A program made the translations under genes and the position numbers. Below the pieces are notes generated by a model. It saw nothing but the letters and a program-made list of their open reading frames with translations. It did no database searches and had not been told where the DNA came from. From Flavobacterium sufflavum (GTDB lineage Bacteria; Bacteroidota; Bacteroidia; Flavobacteriales; Flavobacteriaceae), in contig NZ_SACJ01000011.1 of assembly GCF_004016525.1 (NCBI RefSeq), positions 1-64,000 of the forward strand: 64,000 bases of DNA, read 5' to 3'. This document shows positions 14,570-22,708 of the stretch, piece after piece (position 1 is the stretch's first letter; every line of letters starts with the position of its first letter).

Positions 14570-17500
14570 CATTCGAATCATGAAGATAACATTATTCCAA
14601 TTTGTCTTGGCTCTTGTATTTTCAAGTGTCACTATGGCAAACAGTCTGAAAGGGCAAAACAAATTAGATACCAAATTAACTATTACAATTACGGATGTGA
14701 ATTTGGACATTGCTTTGTCTAAAATTGAAAAAAAGTGCAATGTCAAATTTTCTTACAATTCGAGGATGACTCAATTAAACCAAAAGGTAAGTATAGATGC
14801 CAATGACGAGTCATTATCTGATATATTGGATAAAGTGTTAAAACCTTTTAATATTAATTATTCTGTAGTAAGCAATCAAATTGTGTTGCAAAAAGAAAGA
14901 GCTTCCGAAAATCAATCGGATGGAAAATTATTGAATGCTGTCGCAGCAGAAATTACTATTAAAGGTAAAATCACAGACGAACAGGGATCTCCTTTACCTG
15001 GCGCCACAGTACTTATAAAAAACACCAATAAAAGCACTACTACAGATTTTGACGGGAATTATACTATTACTGCTTCCGAAACTGATGTTCTGGTAATTTC
15101 CTATATTGGATATACGACTAAAGAAATAGTGGTTTCAGGTCAAAAAACGATCAATATAACTTTGAAAGAAGATATATCTAAACTGGAAGAAGTTGTTGTA
15201 GTTGGATATGGAGAACAAAAACGTAGTAAAATATCAGGTTCTGTTTCTGAGATTAATCAAAAAGCAATTGCTAGAAATCCATCACCGAATTTAAGTAACT
15301 CTTTAGTAGGACAAGCTACTGGTATAATTGCCACGCAACGTTCAGGTGAACCAGGAAAAGATGCTTCAAATATTTTTATCAGGGGTATTGGCACAACAGG
15401 AGATTCATCACCAATATATGTTATAGACGGTATAGTTCGTTCTTCTAGTGACTTTGCTCAAATAAACTCAAGTGAAATTCAATCTTTTTCTATATTAAAA
15501 GATGCCGCAAGTGCTGCAGTTTTTGGAATTCGTGCTGGTAACGGTGTAATTCTTGTTACAACCAAGAGAGGTGCTGAGGGAAAAATGCAAATCGATTTTT
15601 CCAGTAATATTGGAGTACAAGAGAGAACTCGAAATCCTGAATTTTTGAATTCCTATGAATTTGCATCGTTATATAATGAAGCATTAGCAAATGAAGGGAA
15701 AGCACCACTTTATTCGCAAGATGACCTTCAAAAGTATCTTACGCATTCTAGTCCGGATACACATCCTGATTCTGATTGGTTTTCTGTTTTAAAGAAAACG
15801 GCTATAATGCGTAATTATAACCTTTCTGCTACTGGTGGAACAGACAAAGTGCGTTATGCAACTTCGCTGGGGTATTTAAAACAAGAAGGGATTATTCCTT
15901 CAAACGACTTTAAAAGATATAATTTTAGATCTAACATAGATGCCAATGTTACAAAAACAACCAAACTATCGTTTGATCTTTCTGGTAGAGATGAACGAAC
16001 TAATAATGTAGCATCAACAGAAGTGTTTAGATGGATGTCAGGAACACCACCAAATAGAGGTCCTATAAAATGGTCAAACGGAGAATATTCTAATGGTCCG
16101 TCATATTTAACTTTACCTGAAAACGGATATAGAAAAACAGGTGTACAGGCATTTAGAGGCCGAGTGGAATTAGAACAACAATTACCGTTTATCGAAGGCA
16201 TGTCAATAAAAGCTATTGCTGCTTATGACAAAACTTTTACAGATAATAAGAACTGGACTTTTACTAGAACACCTTTTTATATTAGACTTAATGATGGAAC
16301 TTTTGTAGAAGGAACTAGAGGTGCTAGTTCATTATTTCAAGATCATTTTGATGATCAGGCTGTTACTTTAGAAACCCATTTAAATTACAAAAAAGCTATT
16401 GGGGTAAATGAGATATCAGGGTTAATTTTATATACCCAGACAAAACAACTTTGGAATTCTATAGGGGCTTCTAGAGATGGTTATACCTTAGGGATTGATG
16501 AATTGAATTTTGGTGCTGCTGTAAACCGTAATAATAATGGCTATTCAGGAAGTAGTGGAAGACAAGGTGTTGTTGGAAGGGTTAACTGGTCTTATGACAA
16601 CAAATATGTTCTTGAAGGTAGTTTTAGAGCTGATGGTTCGGAACAATTTGCTCCAGGTAAACGTTGGGGTTTTTTTCCATCTTTTTCAGCAGGTTACATA
16701 ATTTCCGAAGAATCTTTCTTAAAAAATTCTACTATAGTTAATTATTTAAAACTTCGTGGTTCCTATGGGATATTAGGAAATGACCGTTTAGGTAATCAAA
16801 GATTCCTTTATTTACAGTCTTATAATGTAAATGGTTCAGCAGTTTTTGGTAATGCAAATGTCCAACCAACTATTGTTGAGGGGCGTTTGTCAAATCCTGA
16901 TGTAACTTGGGAAACCGTTAAAAAACTTAATATTGGTGTAGATGCTACTCTTTGGAAAGGGAAACTAACCGCTACTATTGATTATTTTTTCGATAAAAGA
17001 AGTGATATTTTGGCAGATAGAAATCTTTCTGTTCCTAGTCTTCTTGGTGTTGGGTTACCTATTGAAAACTTAGCAAAAGTTAATAATAGAGGGATTGAAT
17101 TAACCTTAGGGCATAAGAATACTATAACTGACGATTTACGCTATTCAATGAGTGCAAACTTCACTTATGCGAAAAACAAAATTGTTTTTATTGATGAAGC
17201 TGCATCTACAAATCCAAATATCAGAAGAACGGGATTACCCCTTGGTACTGCATTTGGATTCAAAGCTATTGGGTTGTTCCAAACTCAAGAAGAAGTAAAT
17301 AGTGCACCTACACAAATTGGTAATACGGCACCAGGAGATATTCGTTACGAAGACATTAACAAAGATGGTAAAATAAACGATCTAGATAGGGTTGCTATTG
17401 GGAAATCTAATACTCCTGAAATTATCTTTGGTTATACAGGAAATTTGCAATATAAAGATTTTGAGTTTTCATTCTTATTACAAGGTGCTACCAATGTAAA

Positions 17501-17885
17501 TCAATATTATGCAGGAGAAGGAGCATGGCCATTTTTTGTTGGCTCTGGAGCTTTGAAAGCAAATTTAGACCGTTGGACTCCAACAAATACTAATGCAAGT
17601 GAACCACGTGTACTAATCGATGTAAGCAATCTTAACCATGCTGAATCTTCATTTTGGATGAAAGATGCATCTTACCTACGTCTTAAAAATATAGAATTAG
17701 CATATAATATTCCTGTAGAGGTATTAAAGCTGCATTTTATACAAGGAATGCGTATTTATGTTAATGCAAATAATGTGGCTACATGGTCAAAGATAAAAAA
17801 TTATGATCCAGAGAATGCAAATGGAAGAGGATGGGATTATCCTCAGTTTAGAATTTGGAACGCTGGAGTAAACTTTAAATTTTAA
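14538..17885 (+). CDS. SusC-family TonB-dependent outer-membrane transporter 2
   Basis: 1115 aa from the ATG at 14538. A longer in-frame start at 14430 runs through the repeated leader and is unlikely, because susC1 starts at the equivalent ATG. Parts: signal peptide, STN domain (about 45-120), carboxypeptidase-regulatory-like sandwich (about 145-225; LPGATVLIKNTNKST), plug (EEVVVVGYGEQKRSKISGSV), barrel with C-terminal strand (FRIWNAGVNFKF). The first ~120 residues are clearly paralogous to SusC1, but the barrels differ, so the two pairs probably take different oligosaccharides. A SusD gene follows after 12 bp. The STN domain is retained although the fecR upstream is dead, so signalling, if any, would be through the intact FecR at 7.6-8.7 kb. 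Confidence 0.95.
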   Translation: MKKTVVKQRLLIRIMKITLFQFVLALVFSSVTMANSLKGQNKLDTKLTITITDVNLDIALSKIEKKCNVKFSYNSRMTQLNQKVSIDANDESLSDILDKVLKPFNINYSVVSNQIVLQKERASENQSDGKLLNAVAAEITIKGKITDEQGSPLPGATVLIKNTNKSTTTDFDGNYTITASETDVLVISYIGYTTKEIVVSGQKTINITLKEDISKLEEVVVVGYGEQKRSKISGSVSEINQKAIARNPSPNLSNSLVGQATGIIATQRSGEPGKDASNIFIRGIGTTGDSSPIYVIDGIVRSSSDFAQINSSEIQSFSILKDAASAAVFGIRAGNGVILVTTKRGAEGKMQIDFSSNIGVQERTRNPEFLNSYEFASLYNEALANEGKAPLYSQDDLQKYLTHSSPDTHPDSDWFSVLKKTAIMRNYNLSATGGTDKVRYATSLGYLKQEGIIPSNDFKRYNFRSNIDANVTKTTKLSFDLSGRDERTNNVASTEVFRWMSGTPPNRGPIKWSNGEYSNGPSYLTLPENGYRKTGVQAFRGRVELEQQLPFIEGMSIKAIAAYDKTFTDNKNWTFTRTPFYIRLNDGTFVEGTRGASSLFQDHFDDQAVTLETHLNYKKAIGVNEISGLILYTQTKQLWNSIGASRDGYTLGIDELNFGAAVNRNNNGYSGSSGRQGVVGRVNWSYDNKYVLEGSFRADGSEQFAPGKRWGFFPSFSAGYIISEESFLKNSTIVNYLKLRGSYGILGNDRLGNQRFLYLQSYNVNGSAVFGNANVQPTIVEGRLSNPDVTWETVKKLNIGVDATLWKGKLTATIDYFFDKRSDILADRNLSVPSLLGVGLPIENLAKVNNRGIELTLGHKNTITDDLRYSMSANFTYAKNKIVFIDEAASTNPNIRRTGLPLGTAFGFKAIGLFQTQEEVNSAPTQIGNTAPGDIRYEDINKDGKINDLDRVAIGKSNTPEIIFGYTGNLQYKDFEFSFLLQGATNVNQYYAGEGAWPFFVGSGALKANLDRWTPTNTNASEPRVLIDVSNLNHAESSFWMKDASYLRLKNIELAYNIPVEVLKLHFIQGMRIYVNANNVATWSKIKNYDPENANGRGWDYPQFRIWNAGVNFKF

Positions 17886-17897
17886 AAAAGCATTAAA

Positions 17898-19535
17898 ATG
17901 AACAGAATAATTAAAAAATCATTATGGTTTGGATGCGTATTAATGTGCATCACAATATTATTAAGCTGTGAAAAAGATATTTTAGATCAAACACCTAAAG
18001 ATTCTCTTACAGAAGAAACAGTTTGGACAGATCCACAAGGAGCAACACAGTTTATTAATGCTATTTATGGACAAATGCCATCGGGATTTGATCGTAATTA
18101 TCAAGGATGGGGTAAGGGACTCTATTTATTAGACGGTGTTTCTGATGATGGTGACGTTTGTATGCCTTGGACACATTCAAATGAGATGCAAACAGGAAAT
18201 TTTTTACCTTCAGGAACACCTTGGGGTGAAACATGGGGCGATTATTATAATTTGATTCGAAAAACAAATGTTGCTCTGGAGAATTTAGGAAGACTTGGAG
18301 ATGAGTCTCTTAGAAATCGACTTATGGGAGAGGCTTATTTTTTAAGAGGATTTATTTATCATGAACTTTTAAGATTATATGGGATGAAAGCAACGGGAGT
18401 GGATCCAACAGGGGTGCCTCTTATAAATAAAAGCTTAACGTTGCAAGATGATTTTCAAATACCCCGATCTACTTATGATGAAGTAGTTGATTTTATTGTA
18501 AGTGATTTAGATAAGGCTGCTTCTATGCTTCCTAAAAAAGGACAAATTGAAGCAGGAAGAGCTACTTCGGGTGCTGCATACGCATTAGAAAGTCGTGTTT
18601 TGCTTTATGCTGAGCGTTGGTCGGCTGCTGCAGAAGCTGCCAATAAAGTGATAAATAAGGAGTATACCTTGTTTGCGGATTATAGAACCTTATTTCTAAC
18701 TAAAAATAATCAAGAAATAATTTTTGCAAAGAAATTTCAAGCTCCAGATAAAACCCATTTTTGGGTAAATAACGGCTTTGATGTTATTAATACTCAACCA
18801 TCTTTTAAAGGAGGTAGTGACGCTGGATGGGGAGGTAATGTTCCTACCCAAAATTTTGTTGATTGCTATGAAATGATTGACGGGAAATCCCAATCAACTT
18901 CTCCTTTATATAATGCAAGTAATCCTTATGTGAACCTTGATCCTCGTTTTGAAGCAACTGTAGTTCATAATGGGTCTACCTTCCGTGGACATGTTATGGA
19001 GTTATATGCTGGAGGTGCCGATATAACAGGAAAACCGGAGGATACAAAAACGGGTTATGCTCTTCGTAAGTTTCATGAAGAACAATATCCAATTTATTCT
19101 AAAAGTTGTGATCAAGATTGGATTTTTATCAGATATGCAGAAGTATTGTTAAATTATGCGGAGGCTAAAAACGAACAATCTGGACCAGATCAAACGGTTT
19201 ATGATGCTATAAATGAGATAAGGGATAGAGTTGATATGCCTTTCTTACCAACCGGTCTTACAAAAGACCAAATGCGAATCAAAATTAGAAATGAACGTAG
19301 GGTAGAATTAGCCTTTGAAGAACATCGTTTTTTTGATATTCGCAGATGGAAAATCGCTGAAAATTTGCTTAACGGGCCTTTATATGGGGTGAAAATGACT
19401 AAGTCAGGAAATACTATTACATATACCCGTTATGCGTTTGAAACACGAAGTTTTCCTTCTAAATTATATGTGTTACCAATTCCGCAATCAGAGTTTGATA
19501 AAAATCCAGCAGCTAAACAAATTAATGGTTGGTAA
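17898..19535 (+). CDS. SusD-family surface glycan-binding lipoprotein 2
   Basis: 545 aa with a lipoprotein signal (C24 in ILLSCEKD). SusD/RagB features include GEAYFLRGFIYHELLRLYG, the RYAEVLLNYAEAKNE motif, IRNERRVELAFEEHRFFDIRRW and the ending LPIPQSEFDKNP. It starts 12 bp after susC2, so the two are co-transcribed and form one outer-membrane complex. It differs strongly from SusD1, supporting a different ligand. A strong terminator follows. Confidence 0.95.
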   Translation: MNRIIKKSLWFGCVLMCITILLSCEKDILDQTPKDSLTEETVWTDPQGATQFINAIYGQMPSGFDRNYQGWGKGLYLLDGVSDDGDVCMPWTHSNEMQTGNFLPSGTPWGETWGDYYNLIRKTNVALENLGRLGDESLRNRLMGEAYFLRGFIYHELLRLYGMKATGVDPTGVPLINKSLTLQDDFQIPRSTYDEVVDFIVSDLDKAASMLPKKGQIEAGRATSGAAYALESRVLLYAERWSAAAEAANKVINKEYTLFADYRTLFLTKNNQEIIFAKKFQAPDKTHFWVNNGFDVINTQPSFKGGSDAGWGGNVPTQNFVDCYEMIDGKSQSTSPLYNASNPYVNLDPRFEATVVHNGSTFRGHVMELYAGGADITGKPEDTKTGYALRKFHEEQYPIYSKSCDQDWIFIRYAEVLLNYAEAKNEQSGPDQTVYDAINEIRDRVDMPFLPTGLTKDQMRIKIRNERRVELAFEEHRFFDIRRWKIAENLLNGPLYGVKMTKSGNTITYTRYAFETRSFPSKLYVLPIPQSEFDKNPAAKQINGW

Positions 19536-19572
19536 ATTGTACATTATAGAATAACGGTTAAAATGAGAGTTG

Positions 19573-19611
19573 CCCCCAAATAGTTTGATACTATTTGGGG
19601 GTATTTTTTTT
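19573..19611 (+). terminator. Intrinsic terminator after susD2
   Basis: A perfect 12-bp stem (CCCCCAAATAGT with ACTATTTGGGGG), 5-nt loop, then TATTTTTTTT. It ends the susC2-susD2 unit. Confidence 0.93.
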
Positions 19612-19670
19612 AGTTTGTTTGATAGTCGAGATTTTTAGATATTAAAGCCTGAATTAATAAATGTTTTTTT

Positions 19671-19678
19671 TACATTTG
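19671..19678 (+). promoter_or_regulatory. Probable promoter of the GH51 gene
   Basis: TACATTTG is an exact TAnnTTTG box 36 bp before the start codon and beyond the preceding terminator. No clean TTG lies about 19 bp upstream (CTG is present at 19649), so it may be weak or activated. Confidence 0.45.
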
Positions 19679-19714
19679 TTAATTCCAATCAAAATTTTAT
19701 AAAGAATAAAACCA

Positions 19715-22327
19715 ATGAAAAATAAAATGAAACTGAAAATTGTTGCATTTATAATGAGTTTTGTAATGGTCTTACCGGCCTTTGCAAACAACAATAGAAA
19801 GTTAGCCCATCCGGGTTCAGTATATTTATTTGCCTATACACCGGAAAATTTATCGGGAAGAACAGGATTGCAATTTGCGTGGAGCGTCGATAGAAAAAAT
19901 TGGCATTCGGTAGGGCAGAATTATAATTTTTTATATTCTGATTATGGAAGATGGGGTTCGCAAAAAAAGATGATAGCGCCTTATCTTTTTCAAGCTTCTG
20001 ACGGAATGTGGCATTGCGTATGGAGTTTGAATGATAAAGATGGCACTTTTGCTCATGCTGCTTCTAAAGATTTGATTACATGGGGGCGTCAATCGTATCC
20101 TCCAGTCATGCAAGATAACAATTGTCTGAAACCGATAGTTTCTCAAAATAATGGGGTTTTTACGGTGTCATGGAAGAGTTCAGCTAATGCTGCAAATGGA
20201 TTGTTTGCTGTAACCACAAGCAATTTTGTGAATTATGCTACTACAAAAACAATTCAGGAATCAGAGCGTGCCGATTTAAGAGAGGCTATTGCCATTGCCG
20301 GGATTGTTCAAAACGGAACTGTACACAAAGTTTCCTGGGATATGGTTAATGATTTGATTAAGAATGAACAATTGGTAGTTTATAAAAATCAATTAAATGG
20401 AGAAACTTCAAAAACTGACGCTAGTCGTTTTGCTTCGCTAAAAGCCTTAAATGCAACTATTACTGTAGAGGCTTCCCAAAGTAAAAAAATAAGTAACATG
20501 CTTACGGGGGTGTTTTTTGAAGATATCAATTATGCTGCCGATGGCGGATTGTATGCTGAGTTGATTCAGAATCGTGATTTTGAATATGCTTTGAGTGATA
20601 AAGAAGGTCGCGATAAATCATGGAATAGTACTAAAGCATGGAGTGTTTCCGGTAGTCAAAATACATTTAGTATTGATTCGCTTTCGCCAATTCATGAAAA
20701 CAATAAGCATTATGCTGTTTTGAAAACAACTGAAATTGGAAAAGGATTCAGCAATGAAGGTTTTGATGGCATTGCTTTAAAAGTAGGGGAGAAATATGAT
20801 TTTTCATTGTTTACTCGAAATTTGGCTGGAGCCAATACAAAACTACTCATCCGTTTAGTTGGTAAGAATGGAGAGAAATATGCCGAAACGACAATTAATT
20901 CGAATAGTGCAAATTGGAAAAAATACAGCACTGTTTTGGTTTCCAATAAAACAGTAGCCGATGCAAAATTGGAGATTGTGCCTCAAAATAAAGGAAATAT
21001 CGCCTTAGATATAATTTCGTTATTTCCACAAAAAACATTCAAAGGACGTAAAAACGGTTTGCGTGCCGATTTGGCTCAAACTATTGCTGACATTCAGCCA
21101 AAATTCATGCGTTTCCCTGGTGGATGTGTGGCTCATGGTGATGGATTGGAAAATATTTATCATTGGAAAAATACTATCGGCCCATTAGAATCCAGAAAAC
21201 CACAACGCAATCTTTGGGGTTATCATCAATCGATGGGATTGGGTTATTTTGAGTATTTTCAGTTTTGTGAAGATATGGGAGCAGTGCCTTTACCGGTAGT
21301 TTCGGCTGGAGTTCCATGTCAGAATTCAGGAACGGGAGGAGCAGGACAACAAGGTGGAATTCCGATGAGTGAGATGGATGAATATGTTCAGGATATTTTG
21401 GATTTAATCGAATATGCCAATGGAGATGTGAATACCAAATGGGGAAAGAAAAGAGCTGAAGCAGGACATTCAAAACCATTTAATCTTAAATATGTTGGGA
21501 TAGGAAATGAAGATTTGATAACAGATATTTTTGAAGAGCGTTTTACAATGATTTTTAATGCTGTAAAAGCAAAACATCCCGAAATTACAGTTATTGGTAC
21601 GGTTGGACCTTTTTATGAAGGAACAGATTATAACGAAGGTTGGGCTCTTGCCGATAAATTAAATATCCCAATGGTGGACGAACATTATTATGAATCGGTG
21701 GGTTGGTTTATCAATAATCAGGATTTTTATGATAAATACGATCGTTCGAAATCAAAAGTATATCTTGGAGAATATGCTGCTTTTTTACCGGGACGTCCTA
21801 ATAATATCGAAACTGCTTTGGCGGAAGCCCTATATTTAACATCAATTGAACGCAATGGCGATGTGGTAAGTATGGCGTCTATTGCACCAATGCTTGCTAA
21901 AGAAGGGCATACACAATGGAATCCGGATATTATCTATTTTAATAATTCGGAAGTAAAACCAACGGTGGGTTATCAGGTCCAAAAAATGTACGGAAATAAT
22001 GCAGGAGATGTTTATTTGCCAAATAACATTACCCTTTCGGACACCAATGAATCGGTTCGAAAACGTATCGGGGTTTCGGTAGTGCGCGATACTAAAAGCA
22101 ATGATTTGATTTTGAAATTGGTTAATATCCTTCCTGTTGAGGTGAGTACGCAATTGAATTTGAAAAATTTAGGAGTAATAGCTTCACAGGCAAGTCGTAC
22201 TTTATTAACTGGAACACCAGACAGCAAAACAGCTTTGCCAAAAACGGATAGCATTGCTATAAGTGAATCCTTTTCGGCGGTTATGCCTGCGTATTCGTTT
22301 ACACTTATTCGTATGAAATCGAAATAA
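19715..22327 (+). CDS. Alpha-L-arabinofuranosidase GH51 with N-terminal propeller-like domain
   Basis: 870 aa with a signal peptide (cleavage after about PAFA, residue 25). Residues ~30-215 form a GH43/GH32-like beta-propeller-type region (LQFAWSVDRKNWHSV; WGSQKKMIAPYLF; SKDLITWGRQ). A CBM-like sandwich follows at about 290-430. The GH51 barrel runs from about 440 (PKFMRFPGGCVAHGD). The acid/base is E599 in GIGNED and the probable nucleophile is E686 in YLGEYAAF; a C-terminal beta-domain closes the protein. It should remove alpha-L-arabinofuranosyl units from arabinan, arabinogalactan or arabinoxylan in the periplasm or at the surface. The propeller region looks too short for a full five-bladed GH43 and may be a binding or vestigial domain. 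Confidence 0.92.
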   Translation: MKNKMKLKIVAFIMSFVMVLPAFANNNRKLAHPGSVYLFAYTPENLSGRTGLQFAWSVDRKNWHSVGQNYNFLYSDYGRWGSQKKMIAPYLFQASDGMWHCVWSLNDKDGTFAHAASKDLITWGRQSYPPVMQDNNCLKPIVSQNNGVFTVSWKSSANAANGLFAVTTSNFVNYATTKTIQESERADLREAIAIAGIVQNGTVHKVSWDMVNDLIKNEQLVVYKNQLNGETSKTDASRFASLKALNATITVEASQSKKISNMLTGVFFEDINYAADGGLYAELIQNRDFEYALSDKEGRDKSWNSTKAWSVSGSQNTFSIDSLSPIHENNKHYAVLKTTEIGKGFSNEGFDGIALKVGEKYDFSLFTRNLAGANTKLLIRLVGKNGEKYAETTINSNSANWKKYSTVLVSNKTVADAKLEIVPQNKGNIALDIISLFPQKTFKGRKNGLRADLAQTIADIQPKFMRFPGGCVAHGDGLENIYHWKNTIGPLESRKPQRNLWGYHQSMGLGYFEYFQFCEDMGAVPLPVVSAGVPCQNSGTGGAGQQGGIPMSEMDEYVQDILDLIEYANGDVNTKWGKKRAEAGHSKPFNLKYVGIGNEDLITDIFEERFTMIFNAVKAKHPEITVIGTVGPFYEGTDYNEGWALADKLNIPMVDEHYYESVGWFINNQDFYDKYDRSKSKVYLGEYAAFLPGRPNNIETALAEALYLTSIERNGDVVSMASIAPMLAKEGHTQWNPDIIYFNNSEVKPTVGYQVQKMYGNNAGDVYLPNNITLSDTNESVRKRIGVSVVRDTKSNDLILKLVNILPVEVSTQLNLKNLGVIASQASRTLLTGTPDSKTALPKTDSIAISESFSAVMPAYSFTLIRMKSK

Positions 22328-22344
22328 TTTTCTTTTCTGTTGTC

Positions 22345-22510
22345 CTTAGCTTTCGCAGTCGAGCGTCAAATGTTTGAAGAATGCGTAAAAAGAAAAGTTG
22401 TTTGAGCGTTAGCGAGTTCTTTTCTTTTAGCATTCGAAAACTAATTTGACCGACGAGGAAGCGTAAGACTTGATTTTTTTGTTTCTTTTTTGATCAAGCA
22501 AAAAAGAAAA
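22345..22510. repeat. Structured REP/MITE-like intergenic element
   Basis: The 381-bp gap between the GH51 and GH127/146 genes contains an imperfect ~38-bp inverted repeat (about 22358-22397 and 22419-22454; shared blocks GTCAAAT, GAATGC, AAAAGAAAAG) around a loop with GAGCGTTAGCGAG. A perfect 11-bp palindrome (TTTCTTTTTTG / CAAAAAAGAAA, 22482-22509) follows. Further right, TTCGACAGGCTCAGACTGAC (22593-22612) looks like another dispersed intergenic motif. No gene is visible here. Confidence 0.55.
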
Positions 22511-22708
22511 TTAGTGAATCTAATTTTTCACTTTTAATGAAAAATGTAGTTGCTAGTTTGTCGAAGTGTTTGTTTATTGTTTTAAAGAGGTCTTCGACAG
22601 GCTCAGACTGACTAAGAAATATTTTCAATTAAGCTTGAAAGCTTTATAATAATTTAAGAAACAAACCAAGGAGGAGTTTGTTTTATAAACCAACCAAAAA
22701 CAAAAGAT

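Noticed and set aside
22548..22555. A fifth TAGCAACT site (as AGTTGCTA) between the hydrolase genes
   Set aside because: An 8-mer is expected about twice by chance in both strands of a window this size, and it stands alone here.
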